NCBI GenBank assembly: GCA_002308275.1
Contig: DBWF01000007.1
Coordinates: forward strand, 4,356-12,783
DNA length: 8,428 nt
Direction: 5' to 3'
DNA from: Caryophanales bacterium UBA1245
GTDB taxonomy: Bacteria > Bacillota_I > Bacilli_A > ML615J-28 > CAG-313
Shown here: positions 1 to 6,028 of the stretch, piece after piece
How the letters are laid out: each line of letters begins with the position of its first letter
How positions within the stretch are numbered: position 1 is the first letter of the stretch
Position numbers and translations under genes: made by a program
Notes under the pieces: model-generated
The model's input: the letters and a program-made list of their open reading frames with translations, nothing else
What the model was told of the DNA's origin: nothing
Databases searched by the model: none

Positions 1-725
1 TTATAGACTTCATCTGATATCGCAAAGATTGGGATCGACAAAGCATCTTGCATTTTAAAATACTTGTACTCACCTTTTTCAATATCCTCTAAAGTTGCAG
101 AATCTGCTAAGCTAAATTTTCCGCTTTTAATTCTGGTTAAACCACTCATACAGCACGGAATTCCTAATCGCTTTCCGATATCATCAATTAGAGTTCTAAC
201 ATAGGTTCCCTTGGAACAATGAACTTCAAAATCGACATATAAATATTGTTCATCGCTTCTAATCTCGCTTGTTCTTTTAATGTCATAAATGGTAATTATC
301 CGTTCTGGAATATCAACAGTTATCCCTTTTCTAGCATACTCATACATTTTTTTACCATTTACTTTAAGAGCTGAATATTGAGGTGGGACTTGCTTAATTT
401 CGCCTTTAAATGAAGTTAAGACTTCATCAAATTTATTAAGGTCAATACAAGGTTTAGGCAAAGTATCAATGGGATGACCTGTAATATCTAAAGTATCCGT
501 TTTTAATCCAAAGCAGATCGTAGCAAGATAGGCTTTATCATCATTTTCCATAAATGAAGCGAGTTTGGTTGCGGATCCAGTCATTACAACTAAGACTCCC
601 GTAGCTAGGGGATCAAGGGTTCCTAAGTGACCGACATGCTTAACTTGTAAGATTCTTTTTATTCTAGTATCAACCGCTTGGGAGGTCATCCCCGCTGGTT
701 TATTAACAACAATTATTTGATTCAT
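1..725 (-). CDS. truB: tRNA pseudouridine-55 synthase TruB, 5' part (C-terminus beyond the window)
   Basis: TruB converts uridine 55 in the T-loop of tRNAs to pseudouridine in the cytoplasm. Reading from the ATG at 725-723, 241 codons are visible (725 down to 3) without a stop. The N-terminus shows the family pattern: VNKPAGMTS at residues 7-15, then GHLGTLDPLATGVL at 32-45 with the catalytic Asp38. Next come the DKAY motif with the conserved active-site Tyr, the PPQYSALKVNGKKMYEYAR block and the CSKGTYVRTLIDDIG block. Bacterial TruB proteins are usually about 290-310 residues with a C-terminal PUA-like domain, so roughly the last 50-70 residues lie to the left of the window. The start is supported by AAAGGTG at 742-736, 10 nt upstream. 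The gene diverges from the aro operon and is functionally unrelated to it. It appears to be the first gene of its own transcript; ribF often follows truB in Bacillota but cannot be seen here. The identification is secure. Confidence 0.96.
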   Translation of the reverse strand, partial: MNQIIVVNKPAGMTSQAVDTRIKRILQVKHVGHLGTLDPLATGVLVVMTGSATKLASFMENDDKAYLATICFGLKTDTLDITGHPIDTLPKPCIDLNKFDEVLTSFKGEIKQVPPQYSALKVNGKKMYEYARKGITVDIPERIITIYDIKRTSEIRSDEQYLYVDFEVHCSKGTYVRTLIDDIGKRLGIPCCMSGLTRIKSGKFSLADSATLEDIEKGEYKYFKMQDALSIPIFAISDEVY

Positions 726-753
726 AAGGTCAATTCACCTTTCATACACAATT

Positions 754-762
754 ATTTTATCA
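754..762 (-). promoter_or_regulatory. Candidate extended -10 promoter for truB
   Basis: On the - strand the sequence TGATAAAAT is an extended -10 element: TG, one base, then TAAAAT, which matches TATAAT at 5 of 6. It lies about 30 nt upstream of the truB start, giving a predicted leader of roughly 20 nt that just accommodates the ribosome binding site at 742-736. No convincing -35 is seen at 16-18 bp; the best hexamer (TGTAAA) matches 3 of 6. That is tolerable for extended -10 promoters. This is inferred from sequence only. Confidence 0.4.
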
Positions 763-814
763 TAAATGGACGGGATTTTACATCTATTTTATTACGTTTT
801 TTTTGATTTTATTG

Positions 815-820
815 TATAAT
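815..820 (+). promoter_or_regulatory. aroA: Candidate -10 box of the aro operon promoter
   Basis: A perfect TATAAT lies 35 nt upstream of the aroA start codon. The region before it is very T-rich, with an unbroken T8 run at 797-804. The hexamer at the ideal 17-bp spacing (TTACGT, 792-797) is a poor -35, and TTGATT at 803-808 is too close. Transcription would start near 827, leaving a leader of only about 28 nt. That is too short for a T-box, attenuator or riboswitch, so any control would have to act at the promoter or on the enzymes. The -10 match is clear, but promoter function is inferred. Confidence 0.5.
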
Positions 821-839
821 AAATTAAGTAAATAAAAGA

Positions 840-846
840 AAGGAGG
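840..846 (+). promoter_or_regulatory. aroA: Strong ribosome binding site of aroA
   Basis: AAGGAGG is a full-strength Shine-Dalgarno sequence with an 8-nt spacer to the ATG at 855. It fixes the aroA start and is the best ribosome binding site in the window, which suits the first gene of the operon. The downstream genes have AGGAGG (2087-2092, aroB), GAGAGG (3052-3057, fusion), a weak GGTGA (5584-5588, aroQ) and AAGGTGA (6016-6022, aroF). Confidence 0.85.
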
Positions 847-854
847 CCATAATA

Positions 855-2111
855 ATGCAAACAACCATTTATCCATCTAAACTAAGTGGCACAATTATTC
901 CTCATGCTTCTAAAAGTATGATTCATCGCGTTCTATTATGTAGCGCTTTTGCCAAAAGCAAAACAATCATTATTAAGCCTCTTCTTTCTGATGATATTAA
1001 AAGAACAATTAGTATTATTACGACACTTGGCGCAAAAGTTTCTATCAAAGAAACCGTTCTGGAAGTAACACCAATCCAAACATTCAAGCACGTTAATGAG
1101 GCTCTTGAATGTGGCGATAGTGCAACAACTTTAAGAATGTTTGCTCCAATCATCGCTTATTTTAATAAGGGTGCTACATTCAGAATTAGTGATCAACTAA
1201 AACGTCGTATTAAAAAAAGTGATTTTAAGTTCATTGGTTTAGATTATGAAGTACAAGGAAACCTTATTACTTTCAGTGAATTAATACCTAAATCTTATTA
1301 CGTAGTTGACAAGATGCATACAACCCAAGTCGTAAGTGGCTTATTATTCTTAGCACCGCTACTAAATAAGAGTGTAACAATTGAGATTAAAGTTTCTTCT
1401 CTTGATCCTTATTTAATACTGACTTCCGAAGTATTAAAGATCTTCGGTGTCGAAGTTGAAATTAACCAATCATCTACGATTAGGCTTACCATTAATCCAA
1501 CCAACCTTGAAGCTAGAAGCGAAGTTCTCTTAAGAAATGATTATTCGAATGCGGCGGGATTAATGCTTACTGCTATGCTTAGTGGTGAAGCTATTATTAA
1601 AGATCATTTAAGTTTACCACTTCTTGGTGATGAAGCAATCTTTAACATTGTAAAACTAATGGGTTGTGAAGTAAAGACGAATGATGAAGAAATTGTCATT
1701 ATCCAAAAGAGTTTAAAGCCAATTACTTTTGATTTTTCAGAAAATCCTGACTTAGCTCCAGTTGTAATTGCAACAAGCACTCTTTTACCTGGTGAATCAA
1801 TCTTCACCGGGCTTAGTCGTTTAGTTGATAAAGAATCGAACCGCCTTGTTGCTACTATGCAGATTCTAACTAACTTAGGTGCAAAAGTAAGTCTATCTAA
1901 TGACACATTAAAAGTACAAGGTCCAACCCAATATGAAGGTGGTCGAACAATTAGTAGTTATCATGATCACCGGATTGTTTTTATGATTACACTAATTGCC
2001 AGTATTGCAGAAAATCCAATTACGATTTTAAATAGTGAAGCAATCAATAAATCATATCCAACCTTCTTTAACGATTTTGCTTTATTAGGAGGCAAATACC
2101 AAAATGAATGA
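855..2111 (+). CDS. aroA: 3-phosphoshikimate 1-carboxyvinyltransferase (EPSP synthase)
   Basis: The enzyme transfers the enolpyruvyl group of PEP to shikimate-3-phosphate, the sixth step of the pathway. At 418 residues it is normal length for the family (about 420-440). Visible landmarks are SKSMIHR (K20, S21, R25), CGDSATTLR (87-94), R118, TTQ (Q158), the NDYSNAAGLM strand (228-237), catalytic D299 in ENPDLAP, KESNR (K326, E327, R330), DHR (R373) and KSYP (399-402). Both inside-out alpha/beta domains are therefore complete. Three positions are odd. The residue equivalent to E. coli Gly96 is Ala90, the one equivalent to Pro101 is Met95, and the usual KESDR reads KESNR. Ala at the Gly96 position is a hallmark of glyphosate-insensitive (class II-like) enzymes, but sensitivity here is only inferred. 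It is the first gene of the operon, and its stop codon overlaps the aroB start by 8 nt. It supplies the one step between shikimate kinase and chorismate synthase that the downstream fusion lacks. Confidence 0.96.
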   Translation: MQTTIYPSKLSGTIIPHASKSMIHRVLLCSAFAKSKTIIIKPLLSDDIKRTISIITTLGAKVSIKETVLEVTPIQTFKHVNEALECGDSATTLRMFAPIIAYFNKGATFRISDQLKRRIKKSDFKFIGLDYEVQGNLITFSELIPKSYYVVDKMHTTQVVSGLLFLAPLLNKSVTIEIKVSSLDPYLILTSEVLKIFGVEVEINQSSTIRLTINPTNLEARSEVLLRNDYSNAAGLMLTAMLSGEAIIKDHLSLPLLGDEAIFNIVKLMGCEVKTNDEEIVIIQKSLKPITFDFSENPDLAPVVIATSTLLPGESIFTGLSRLVDKESNRLVATMQILTNLGAKVSLSNDTLKVQGPTQYEGGRTISSYHDHRIVFMITLIASIAENPITILNSEAINKSYPTFFNDFALLGGKYQNE

Positions 2112-3072
2112 ATATCAATATTATCCTAAAATACTTTCAATGATTGATTATCTAAACAGTCTAAACTATGAATACTATGGAATCATTGATGAAAATGTTT
2201 ATCTAATCTATCATGATTTTTTAAAGCAAATTAAAAACTTACAAAATGTTTTTATTGTACAAGCAAGTGAAGAAAACAAATCACTCACAACCTATGCTTC
2301 GATTTGTTCGGACCTTTTATTTCATAAAGTAACTACTGATACCGTAATTTTAAATATTGGTGGTGGTGTAGTTACTGATTTAGGTGCTTATGTTGCATCA
2401 ACCTACAAACGTGGATGCCCATTTATCAACATTCCAACAACCCTCTTAGCCCAAGTCGATGCCGCAATCGGCTATAAATGTGGTCTAAATCACGACAATG
2501 TCAAAAATGCGATTGGTACTTATGCTAAACCACTTACGATTCTATCTTGCCATGAATTCTTATTATCATTAAAAGATATCGATATCTTAAATGGTAAAGT
2601 TGAAATGCTAAAGATGGCATTATGCTATAATCCAGCTTTAATTGATAAAATCAACATTTATCATCTAGATACAATTAAAGCCTTTAATGATATTAAAACT
2701 AGTGTTGTTAAGATTGATTTAAAAGGCGCCAATGAACGTCAAGTTCTAAATTATGGCCATACAATCGGTCATGCAATTGAAGAATTAGAACTTCTCCCTC
2801 ATGGCATAAGTGTAGCGATGGGAATGTATTTGATTGAGACTGATGCGATGCGTCCAATAATCCAAAAGCATTTACAAACAATTGGTATCGATATTCAAAA
2901 AGAGTTAACTTCTATTGAACCACTTAATCTATATCAATTATGTGAACTAATTAAGAATGATAAAAAACGTCATCAAGATGGTTATCATATCATTCGTTTA
3001 AAGGAAGTTGGTACTCCAATTATTGAAAATATCCAAATCGAAGCCTTAGAAGAGAGGTTGTCACATGTCTGA
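2104..3072 (+). CDS. aroB: 3-dehydroquinate synthase
   Basis: The enzyme uses NAD+ and a divalent metal to cyclise DAHP to 3-dehydroquinate, the second pathway step. Visible motifs are the dinucleotide loop GGGVVTD (86-92), RG-x-P-x-I then IPTTLLAQVDAAIG (110-123), K125, NH at 129-130, and KNAIG (134-138). E167, H219 in GHTIGH and H233 in PHG are the expected metal ligands. R212 precedes LNYGHT, and NDKK lies near the C-terminus. At 322 residues it is short of the usual 350-360, and the loss is in the N-terminal domain ahead of the dinucleotide-binding fold. The usual GGGVVGD glycine is Thr91, and GGK is replaced by GYK. The start is supported by AGGAGG at 2087-2092, 11 nt upstream, within the aroA 3' end. 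The two genes overlap by 8 nt, so translation is probably coupled. All core catalytic residues remain, so it should be active. Confidence 0.95.
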   Translation: MNEYQYYPKILSMIDYLNSLNYEYYGIIDENVYLIYHDFLKQIKNLQNVFIVQASEENKSLTTYASICSDLLFHKVTTDTVILNIGGGVVTDLGAYVASTYKRGCPFINIPTTLLAQVDAAIGYKCGLNHDNVKNAIGTYAKPLTILSCHEFLLSLKDIDILNGKVEMLKMALCYNPALIDKINIYHLDTIKAFNDIKTSVVKIDLKGANERQVLNYGHTIGHAIEELELLPHGISVAMGMYLIETDAMRPIIQKHLQTIGIDIQKELTSIEPLNLYQLCELIKNDKKRHQDGYHIIRLKEVGTPIIENIQIEALEERLSHV

Positions 3073-4117
3073 TCAATTGATAAACAAACTCATTCTAACA
3101 CTAACTGGTACTTCTCACAGTGAAGTAATTAAACTTACCGTTAGGGGTCTTCCAAAAGGATTAATCGTTGATAGAGCCTTAATCGATGAAAAACTAACCT
3201 TAAGACGTGGTGAAGAATCAATCTCAACACCAAGAAGAGAACCAGATGAATACTACCTCAAGGGTGGTATCATTGATGATCTTACAACTGGTGCCCCACT
3301 AACTATTATAATTAAAAATAAAGAATACGATGATACACCATACGCTCATCCTGAAATCGTTCGTCCAGGTCATGCTGACCTAGTACAATACTTAAAATAT
3401 GATGGCAATGTTGATTTAAGAGGCGGTGGAATTTGTAGTGGACGGATGACTGTTCCATTTGTTATTTTAGGTGCGATTTGTGAAACTTATCTAAGACAAC
3501 AAGGTATCAAAATTGCTAGTTTAATTAAACAAATTGGTCAAGTTAAATCGAATGCTTCGATCAATGAAGCTATTGGTAGTCTTGACCAATTAAACTCTAC
3601 CTTTCCGGCTCTAAGTCATAAAGACGAAATGATTAAAGCTATTAAAGAAGCTAAGGAAAGTAAGGATAGTCTTGGTGGTATCACCGAAACTCTATGTTTA
3701 GGCTTACCACTTGGACTAGGTGAAGCATTCTTTGGTAAAATTAATAGTAATCTAGCTAAACTTATTCTTCTTATCCCCGGTGCAACAGGCATTAGCTTTG
3801 GTGAAGGATTTAATGCTACAAACCTCAAAGGCTCTGAATACAATGATGTACCTTATTTCGAAAATGATACATTGAAATTTAAAACAAACCACTCAGGCGG
3901 TTTAAGCGGTGGTATGACTAATGGTAATCCATTAATCTTTACTACTTCTTTTAGACCTGCATCTTCGATTGGTTTAGAACAAGCAACAGTTAATCTAAAG
4001 AAACAACAAAATACGACCATTACTATTAATGGTATGCATGATAGTTGTTTTGTTCCCCGGGCTCTCCATGTAGTTAATGCCATAACATCAATCGCTTTTT
4101 TTGAAGCCATGTTAAAT
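3065..4117 (+). other. aroC: Chorismate synthase domain of the fusion (residues 1-351)
   Basis: This domain performs the FMN-dependent 1,4-elimination of phosphate from EPSP. It keeps the two catalytic histidines, H18 in GTSHS (normally GESHG) and H103 in RPGHAD. It also has KYDGNVDLRGGG (111-122), DSLGGITE (201-208), PLGLGE (215-220), HSGGLSGGMTNG (276-287), RPASSI (297-302) and HDSC with VPRA (325-333). Length is normal. The near-invariant RSSARET signature reads ICSGRMT (123-129), and GRHDPC reads GMHDSC (323-328). Two normally conserved arginines and one glutamate are therefore replaced. This looks like a divergent but intact domain rather than a decayed one. No other chorismate synthase is visible in the operon. 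Confidence 0.92.
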
Positions 4118-5644
4118 GCTAATCTAACCGATGACTTAGATGGTCTTAGAACTAAGCTTGATTTATTAGATGAACATCTAATTAATCTATTAAATGAACG
4201 TTTTATGATTACTGAAAAAATCGGTTATTATAAAAATCAAAATAATTTACCGACTCTTAATAAGAATCGGGAGGCTCTTCTCTTAAATAAGAGTAAAGAT
4301 TCGGCTTATCATGATCATATCAAAACCATTTATGAAACAATTCTAAAGGAAAGCAAAGACCAACAAGCTAAATACATGCTTGTAGCCGGCAATACAATGT
4401 ATTCATATTCTAAAATGATTCATAACCTACTAGGTAACAATGACTATGCAATGCATCAAATAGCCAGTCTTGGTGCTTATCTAGAAAAAAATGCTCCCCT
4501 CGGTCTTAATGTTACAAATCCATTAAAGAAGGAAGCATACTATTTATGCACTTCTTATGATGAGTGGGCAAAACGTACCGAAGTAGTCAACTTAATGATT
4601 AAAGATGGTGACCACTATCAAGGATTTAATACTGATGTTGTTGCCCTTGATAATATGTTAAAGCACTATGCCATTGACCTTAAAAATAAGAATGTTCTAA
4701 TTCTTGGAAATGGATCAAGTAGTCAAACCGTTAAAGCATTAGCTGAAGCTAAGGGTTCTAAATCAATAAAACTACTAGTTCGCCATATTAAAGGTGAAAA
4801 TGAAATATTATTCTCTGATGCAACAAAAGATGAATTATGTGATATAATAATTAACACAACGACCTTTGGGGTTTATCCAAATCTCGAATGTGGTTCAATC
4901 ATTGATTTTAATAACTATCCAAATGTCGAAGCCTTTATTGACTTAAACTATAATCCAAATGTTAATGGTCTTCTTCAAGCCGCAACAGTTTCTGGTATTA
5001 AATCCATCAATGGCCTTTATATGCTCATTGAAAATGCTAGACTTTCTGAAAACATTTGGCATCAAAAAGAGATTGATGAATCTAAAACAATTGAAATAAT
5101 GGCTAAAATCTTAAAAGCCACCACTAATGTTGTTATAGTTGGTCAAAGCCTAGCTGGCAAGTCAACAGTTGGTAAGTTATTAAGTGAACAATTGCATAAA
5201 AACTTATTTGATAGTGATCAAGAGCTGGCAAAAAGTGGCAAGTCTTTAGAAGAAACAGTAGATATAAGGAAGTATCGGCTTGATGAAGCACTTCTTTTAA
5301 CGGATGCTGCCCTTCTAAAGAATACGGTTATTGTACCAGGTGCTGGCTTTATCGAAAATAAGGATGTTATTAACTATCTAAAACAAAATGGTGTCTTTGT
5401 TTATCTTGATACACCTCTTGATTGTTTATTAGAGCGTGCAAAAAATAATGAACGCCCGCTTCTAAAATCTAAACAAGACGTTATCAACTTATATAATGCA
5501 CGTAAGAGTGTGTATGAGGAGATTGCGGATATCAAGATTGATACCACTAACAAAACTAAAGAACAACTTATCCAAGAAATGATGGTGAAATTGAATGAAT
5601 ATTATGATCATCAATGGACCAAGTCTATCTCGTTTAGGAACTAG
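3065..5644 (+). CDS. aroC-aroE-aroK: Tetrafunctional fusion: chorismate synthase, chorismate mutase, shikimate dehydrogenase, shikimate kinase
   Basis: One uninterrupted 859-residue frame contains four complete enzyme domains. Residues 1-351 are chorismate synthase, 357-436 an AroQ-fold chorismate mutase, 437-675 shikimate dehydrogenase and 684-845 shikimate kinase. It would reduce 3-dehydroshikimate with NADPH, phosphorylate shikimate, turn EPSP into chorismate and rearrange that to prephenate. Each domain is near the family's normal length, and linkers are nearly absent at the CM-SDH junction. The start is set by GAGAGG (3052-3057) with a 7-nt spacer, and it overlaps aroB by 8 nt. The EPSP synthase step between SK and CS is missing from the chain and is supplied by aroA upstream. 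The order suggests two ancestral pairs, CS-CM and SDH-SK, joined head to tail. Content and order differ from fungal AROM. Domain assignments are secure from motifs. Activity of each domain, and whether the chain stays intact in the cell, are inferred. The last 14-15 residues lie beyond the kinase fold and overlap aroQ. Confidence 0.93.
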   Translation: MSDQLINKLILTLTGTSHSEVIKLTVRGLPKGLIVDRALIDEKLTLRRGEESISTPRREPDEYYLKGGIIDDLTTGAPLTIIIKNKEYDDTPYAHPEIVRPGHADLVQYLKYDGNVDLRGGGICSGRMTVPFVILGAICETYLRQQGIKIASLIKQIGQVKSNASINEAIGSLDQLNSTFPALSHKDEMIKAIKEAKESKDSLGGITETLCLGLPLGLGEAFFGKINSNLAKLILLIPGATGISFGEGFNATNLKGSEYNDVPYFENDTLKFKTNHSGGLSGGMTNGNPLIFTTSFRPASSIGLEQATVNLKKQQNTTITINGMHDSCFVPRALHVVNAITSIAFFEAMLNANLTDDLDGLRTKLDLLDEHLINLLNERFMITEKIGYYKNQNNLPTLNKNREALLLNKSKDSAYHDHIKTIYETILKESKDQQAKYMLVAGNTMYSYSKMIHNLLGNNDYAMHQIASLGAYLEKNAPLGLNVTNPLKKEAYYLCTSYDEWAKRTEVVNLMIKDGDHYQGFNTDVVALDNMLKHYAIDLKNKNVLILGNGSSSQTVKALAEAKGSKSIKLLVRHIKGENEILFSDATKDELCDIIINTTTFGVYPNLECGSIIDFNNYPNVEAFIDLNYNPNVNGLLQAATVSGIKSINGLYMLIENARLSENIWHQKEIDESKTIEIMAKILKATTNVVIVGQSLAGKSTVGKLLSEQLHKNLFDSDQELAKSGKSLEETVDIRKYRLDEALLLTDAALLKNTVIVPGAGFIENKDVINYLKQNGVFVYLDTPLDCLLERAKNNERPLLKSKQDVINLYNARKSVYEEIADIKIDTTNKTKEQLIQEMMVKLNEYYDHQWTKSISFRN
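4133..4372 (+). other. AroQ-type chorismate mutase domain of the fusion (residues 357-436)
   Basis: This all-helical domain of about 80 residues catalyses the Claisen rearrangement of chorismate to prephenate. The pattern matches AroQ-class mutases: LRTKLDLLDEHLINLLNER, then YYK, then NKNRE, then ESKDQQ. By alignment with the E. coli mutase domain, R362, R379, K390, R402, E403 and Q434 are the active-site set. The residue equivalent to Asp48 is Asn399. It directly follows the chorismate synthase domain, so product and consumer are adjacent. AroQ mutases are usually dimers with active sites built from two chains, which would dimerise the whole polypeptide. In other bacteria this domain is fused to DAHP synthase, PheA or TyrA. 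Confidence 0.92.
4373..5089 (+). other. aroE: Shikimate dehydrogenase domain of the fusion (residues 437-675)
   Basis: NADPH-dependent reduction of 3-dehydroshikimate to shikimate. The substrate domain has S447 and S449 (MYSYSK), the NVTNPLK motif with catalytic K488, N509 and the NTD motif with D524. The nucleotide-binding loop is GNGSSS (548-553) in place of GAGGA. INTTTFG (596-602), NYNPNVNGLLQAA (628-640) and GLYMLIEN (650-657) follow. The Gln that normally binds shikimate in the MLxxQ motif is Asn657. The domain starts only a few residues after the last chorismate mutase helix. Confidence 0.92.
5114..5599 (+). other. aroK: Shikimate kinase domain of the fusion (residues 684-845)
   Basis: ATP-dependent 3-phosphorylation of shikimate. 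The Walker A loop is GQSLAGKST (693-701). D716 and D718 (DSD) fit the Mg/shikimate aspartates, R738 (YRLDE) fits the shikimate-binding Arg, and R797-P798 with LL form the RPLL lid. R813 and Y817 match the ARxxxY element. The glycine-rich shikimate loop, normally GGG, is GAG at 759-761. Length fits the family (about 165-175). The domain follows shikimate dehydrogenase directly, the preceding step of the pathway. Confidence 0.92.
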
Positions 5645-6026
5645 AGAACCTGAGATTTACGGTAATTTATCGTATCAAGACTTAGTCGAAAAAATTAAGA
5701 ATTATGCTGCGGAAATAGGAAGCAATGTCGAAATTTACCAAACTAATCATGAAGGTGAAATTATCGATTTACTATTTAAAGCTGACGATTATGCATATGA
5801 TGGCATTGTTTTAAATGCGGGGGCATATACTCACTATTCATATGCTATCTTTGATGCGATTAAAGCCATTCATACGCCAACCATCGAAGTTCATTTAAGC
5901 GATTTAAATAAACGCGAACCATTTAGACAAGTATCAGTAATCAGACCAGCTTGTAAAGCAACATTTATGGGAAAAGGCTTAACAAGTTATCTTGAAGCAC
6001 TTGATTATTTAAAGCAAGGTGAATAA
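5595..6026 (+). CDS. aroQ: Type II 3-dehydroquinate dehydratase
   Basis: Dehydrates 3-dehydroquinate to 3-dehydroshikimate, the third pathway step, feeding the shikimate dehydrogenase domain encoded just upstream. At 143 residues it has the normal length of the small dodecameric type II family. Motifs are NGPSLSRLGTREPEIYG (7-23) with R17 and catalytic Y22, QTNHEGE (49-55), NAGAYTHYS (74-82), EVHLSD (98-103) with catalytic H100, and RE-x-FR (107-111). The Asn normally following NGP (Asn12 in the M. tuberculosis enzyme) is Ser10. The start lies 50 nt inside the 3' end of the fusion gene, in another frame. The family motif begins almost at once after MNIMI, so this start or the ATG at 5604 must be used. 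The ribosome binding site (GGTGA, 5584-5588) is weak, suggesting coupling to the upstream gene. Confidence 0.95.
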   Translation: MNIMIINGPSLSRLGTREPEIYGNLSYQDLVEKIKNYAAEIGSNVEIYQTNHEGEIIDLLFKADDYAYDGIVLNAGAYTHYSYAIFDAIKAIHTPTIEVHLSDLNKREPFRQVSVIRPACKATFMGKGLTSYLEALDYLKQGE

Positions 6027-6028
6027 TT

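Noticed and set aside
722..745. Seven-codon ORF (MKGELTL) just upstream of truB whose TGA overlaps the truB ATG
   Set aside because: It has no ribosome binding site of its own, and its codons contain the truB Shine-Dalgarno. It is probably chance rather than a regulatory uORF.
777..782. TTTACA as a -35 box for the aro promoter
   Set aside because: It is a good hexamer match but lies 32 bp from the TATAAT at 815, far outside the 16-18 bp range, and no -10 sits at the right distance.
923..1153. Short - strand ORF inside aroA (and similar ones at 1604-1906, 3616-3843 and 3853-4110)
   Set aside because: They lie entirely within well-supported + strand enzymes, have no ribosome binding sites, and their products show no recognisable motif or sensible composition. 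They are antisense shadows.
3065..5644. The fusion as separate genes joined by an assembly error or stop-codon readthrough
   Set aside because: The frame has no in-frame stop. The domain junctions show no clear Shine-Dalgarno plus start arrangement that would mark former separate genes, and the linkers are short and smoothly coding. A raw-read check would still be useful.
855..5644. A bacterial version of the fungal AROM pentafunctional protein
   Set aside because: AROM joins DHQS, EPSPS, SK, DHQD and SDH. Here DHQS, EPSPS and DHQD are separate genes, the DHQD is type II, and the fusion includes CS and CM, so the architecture is different.
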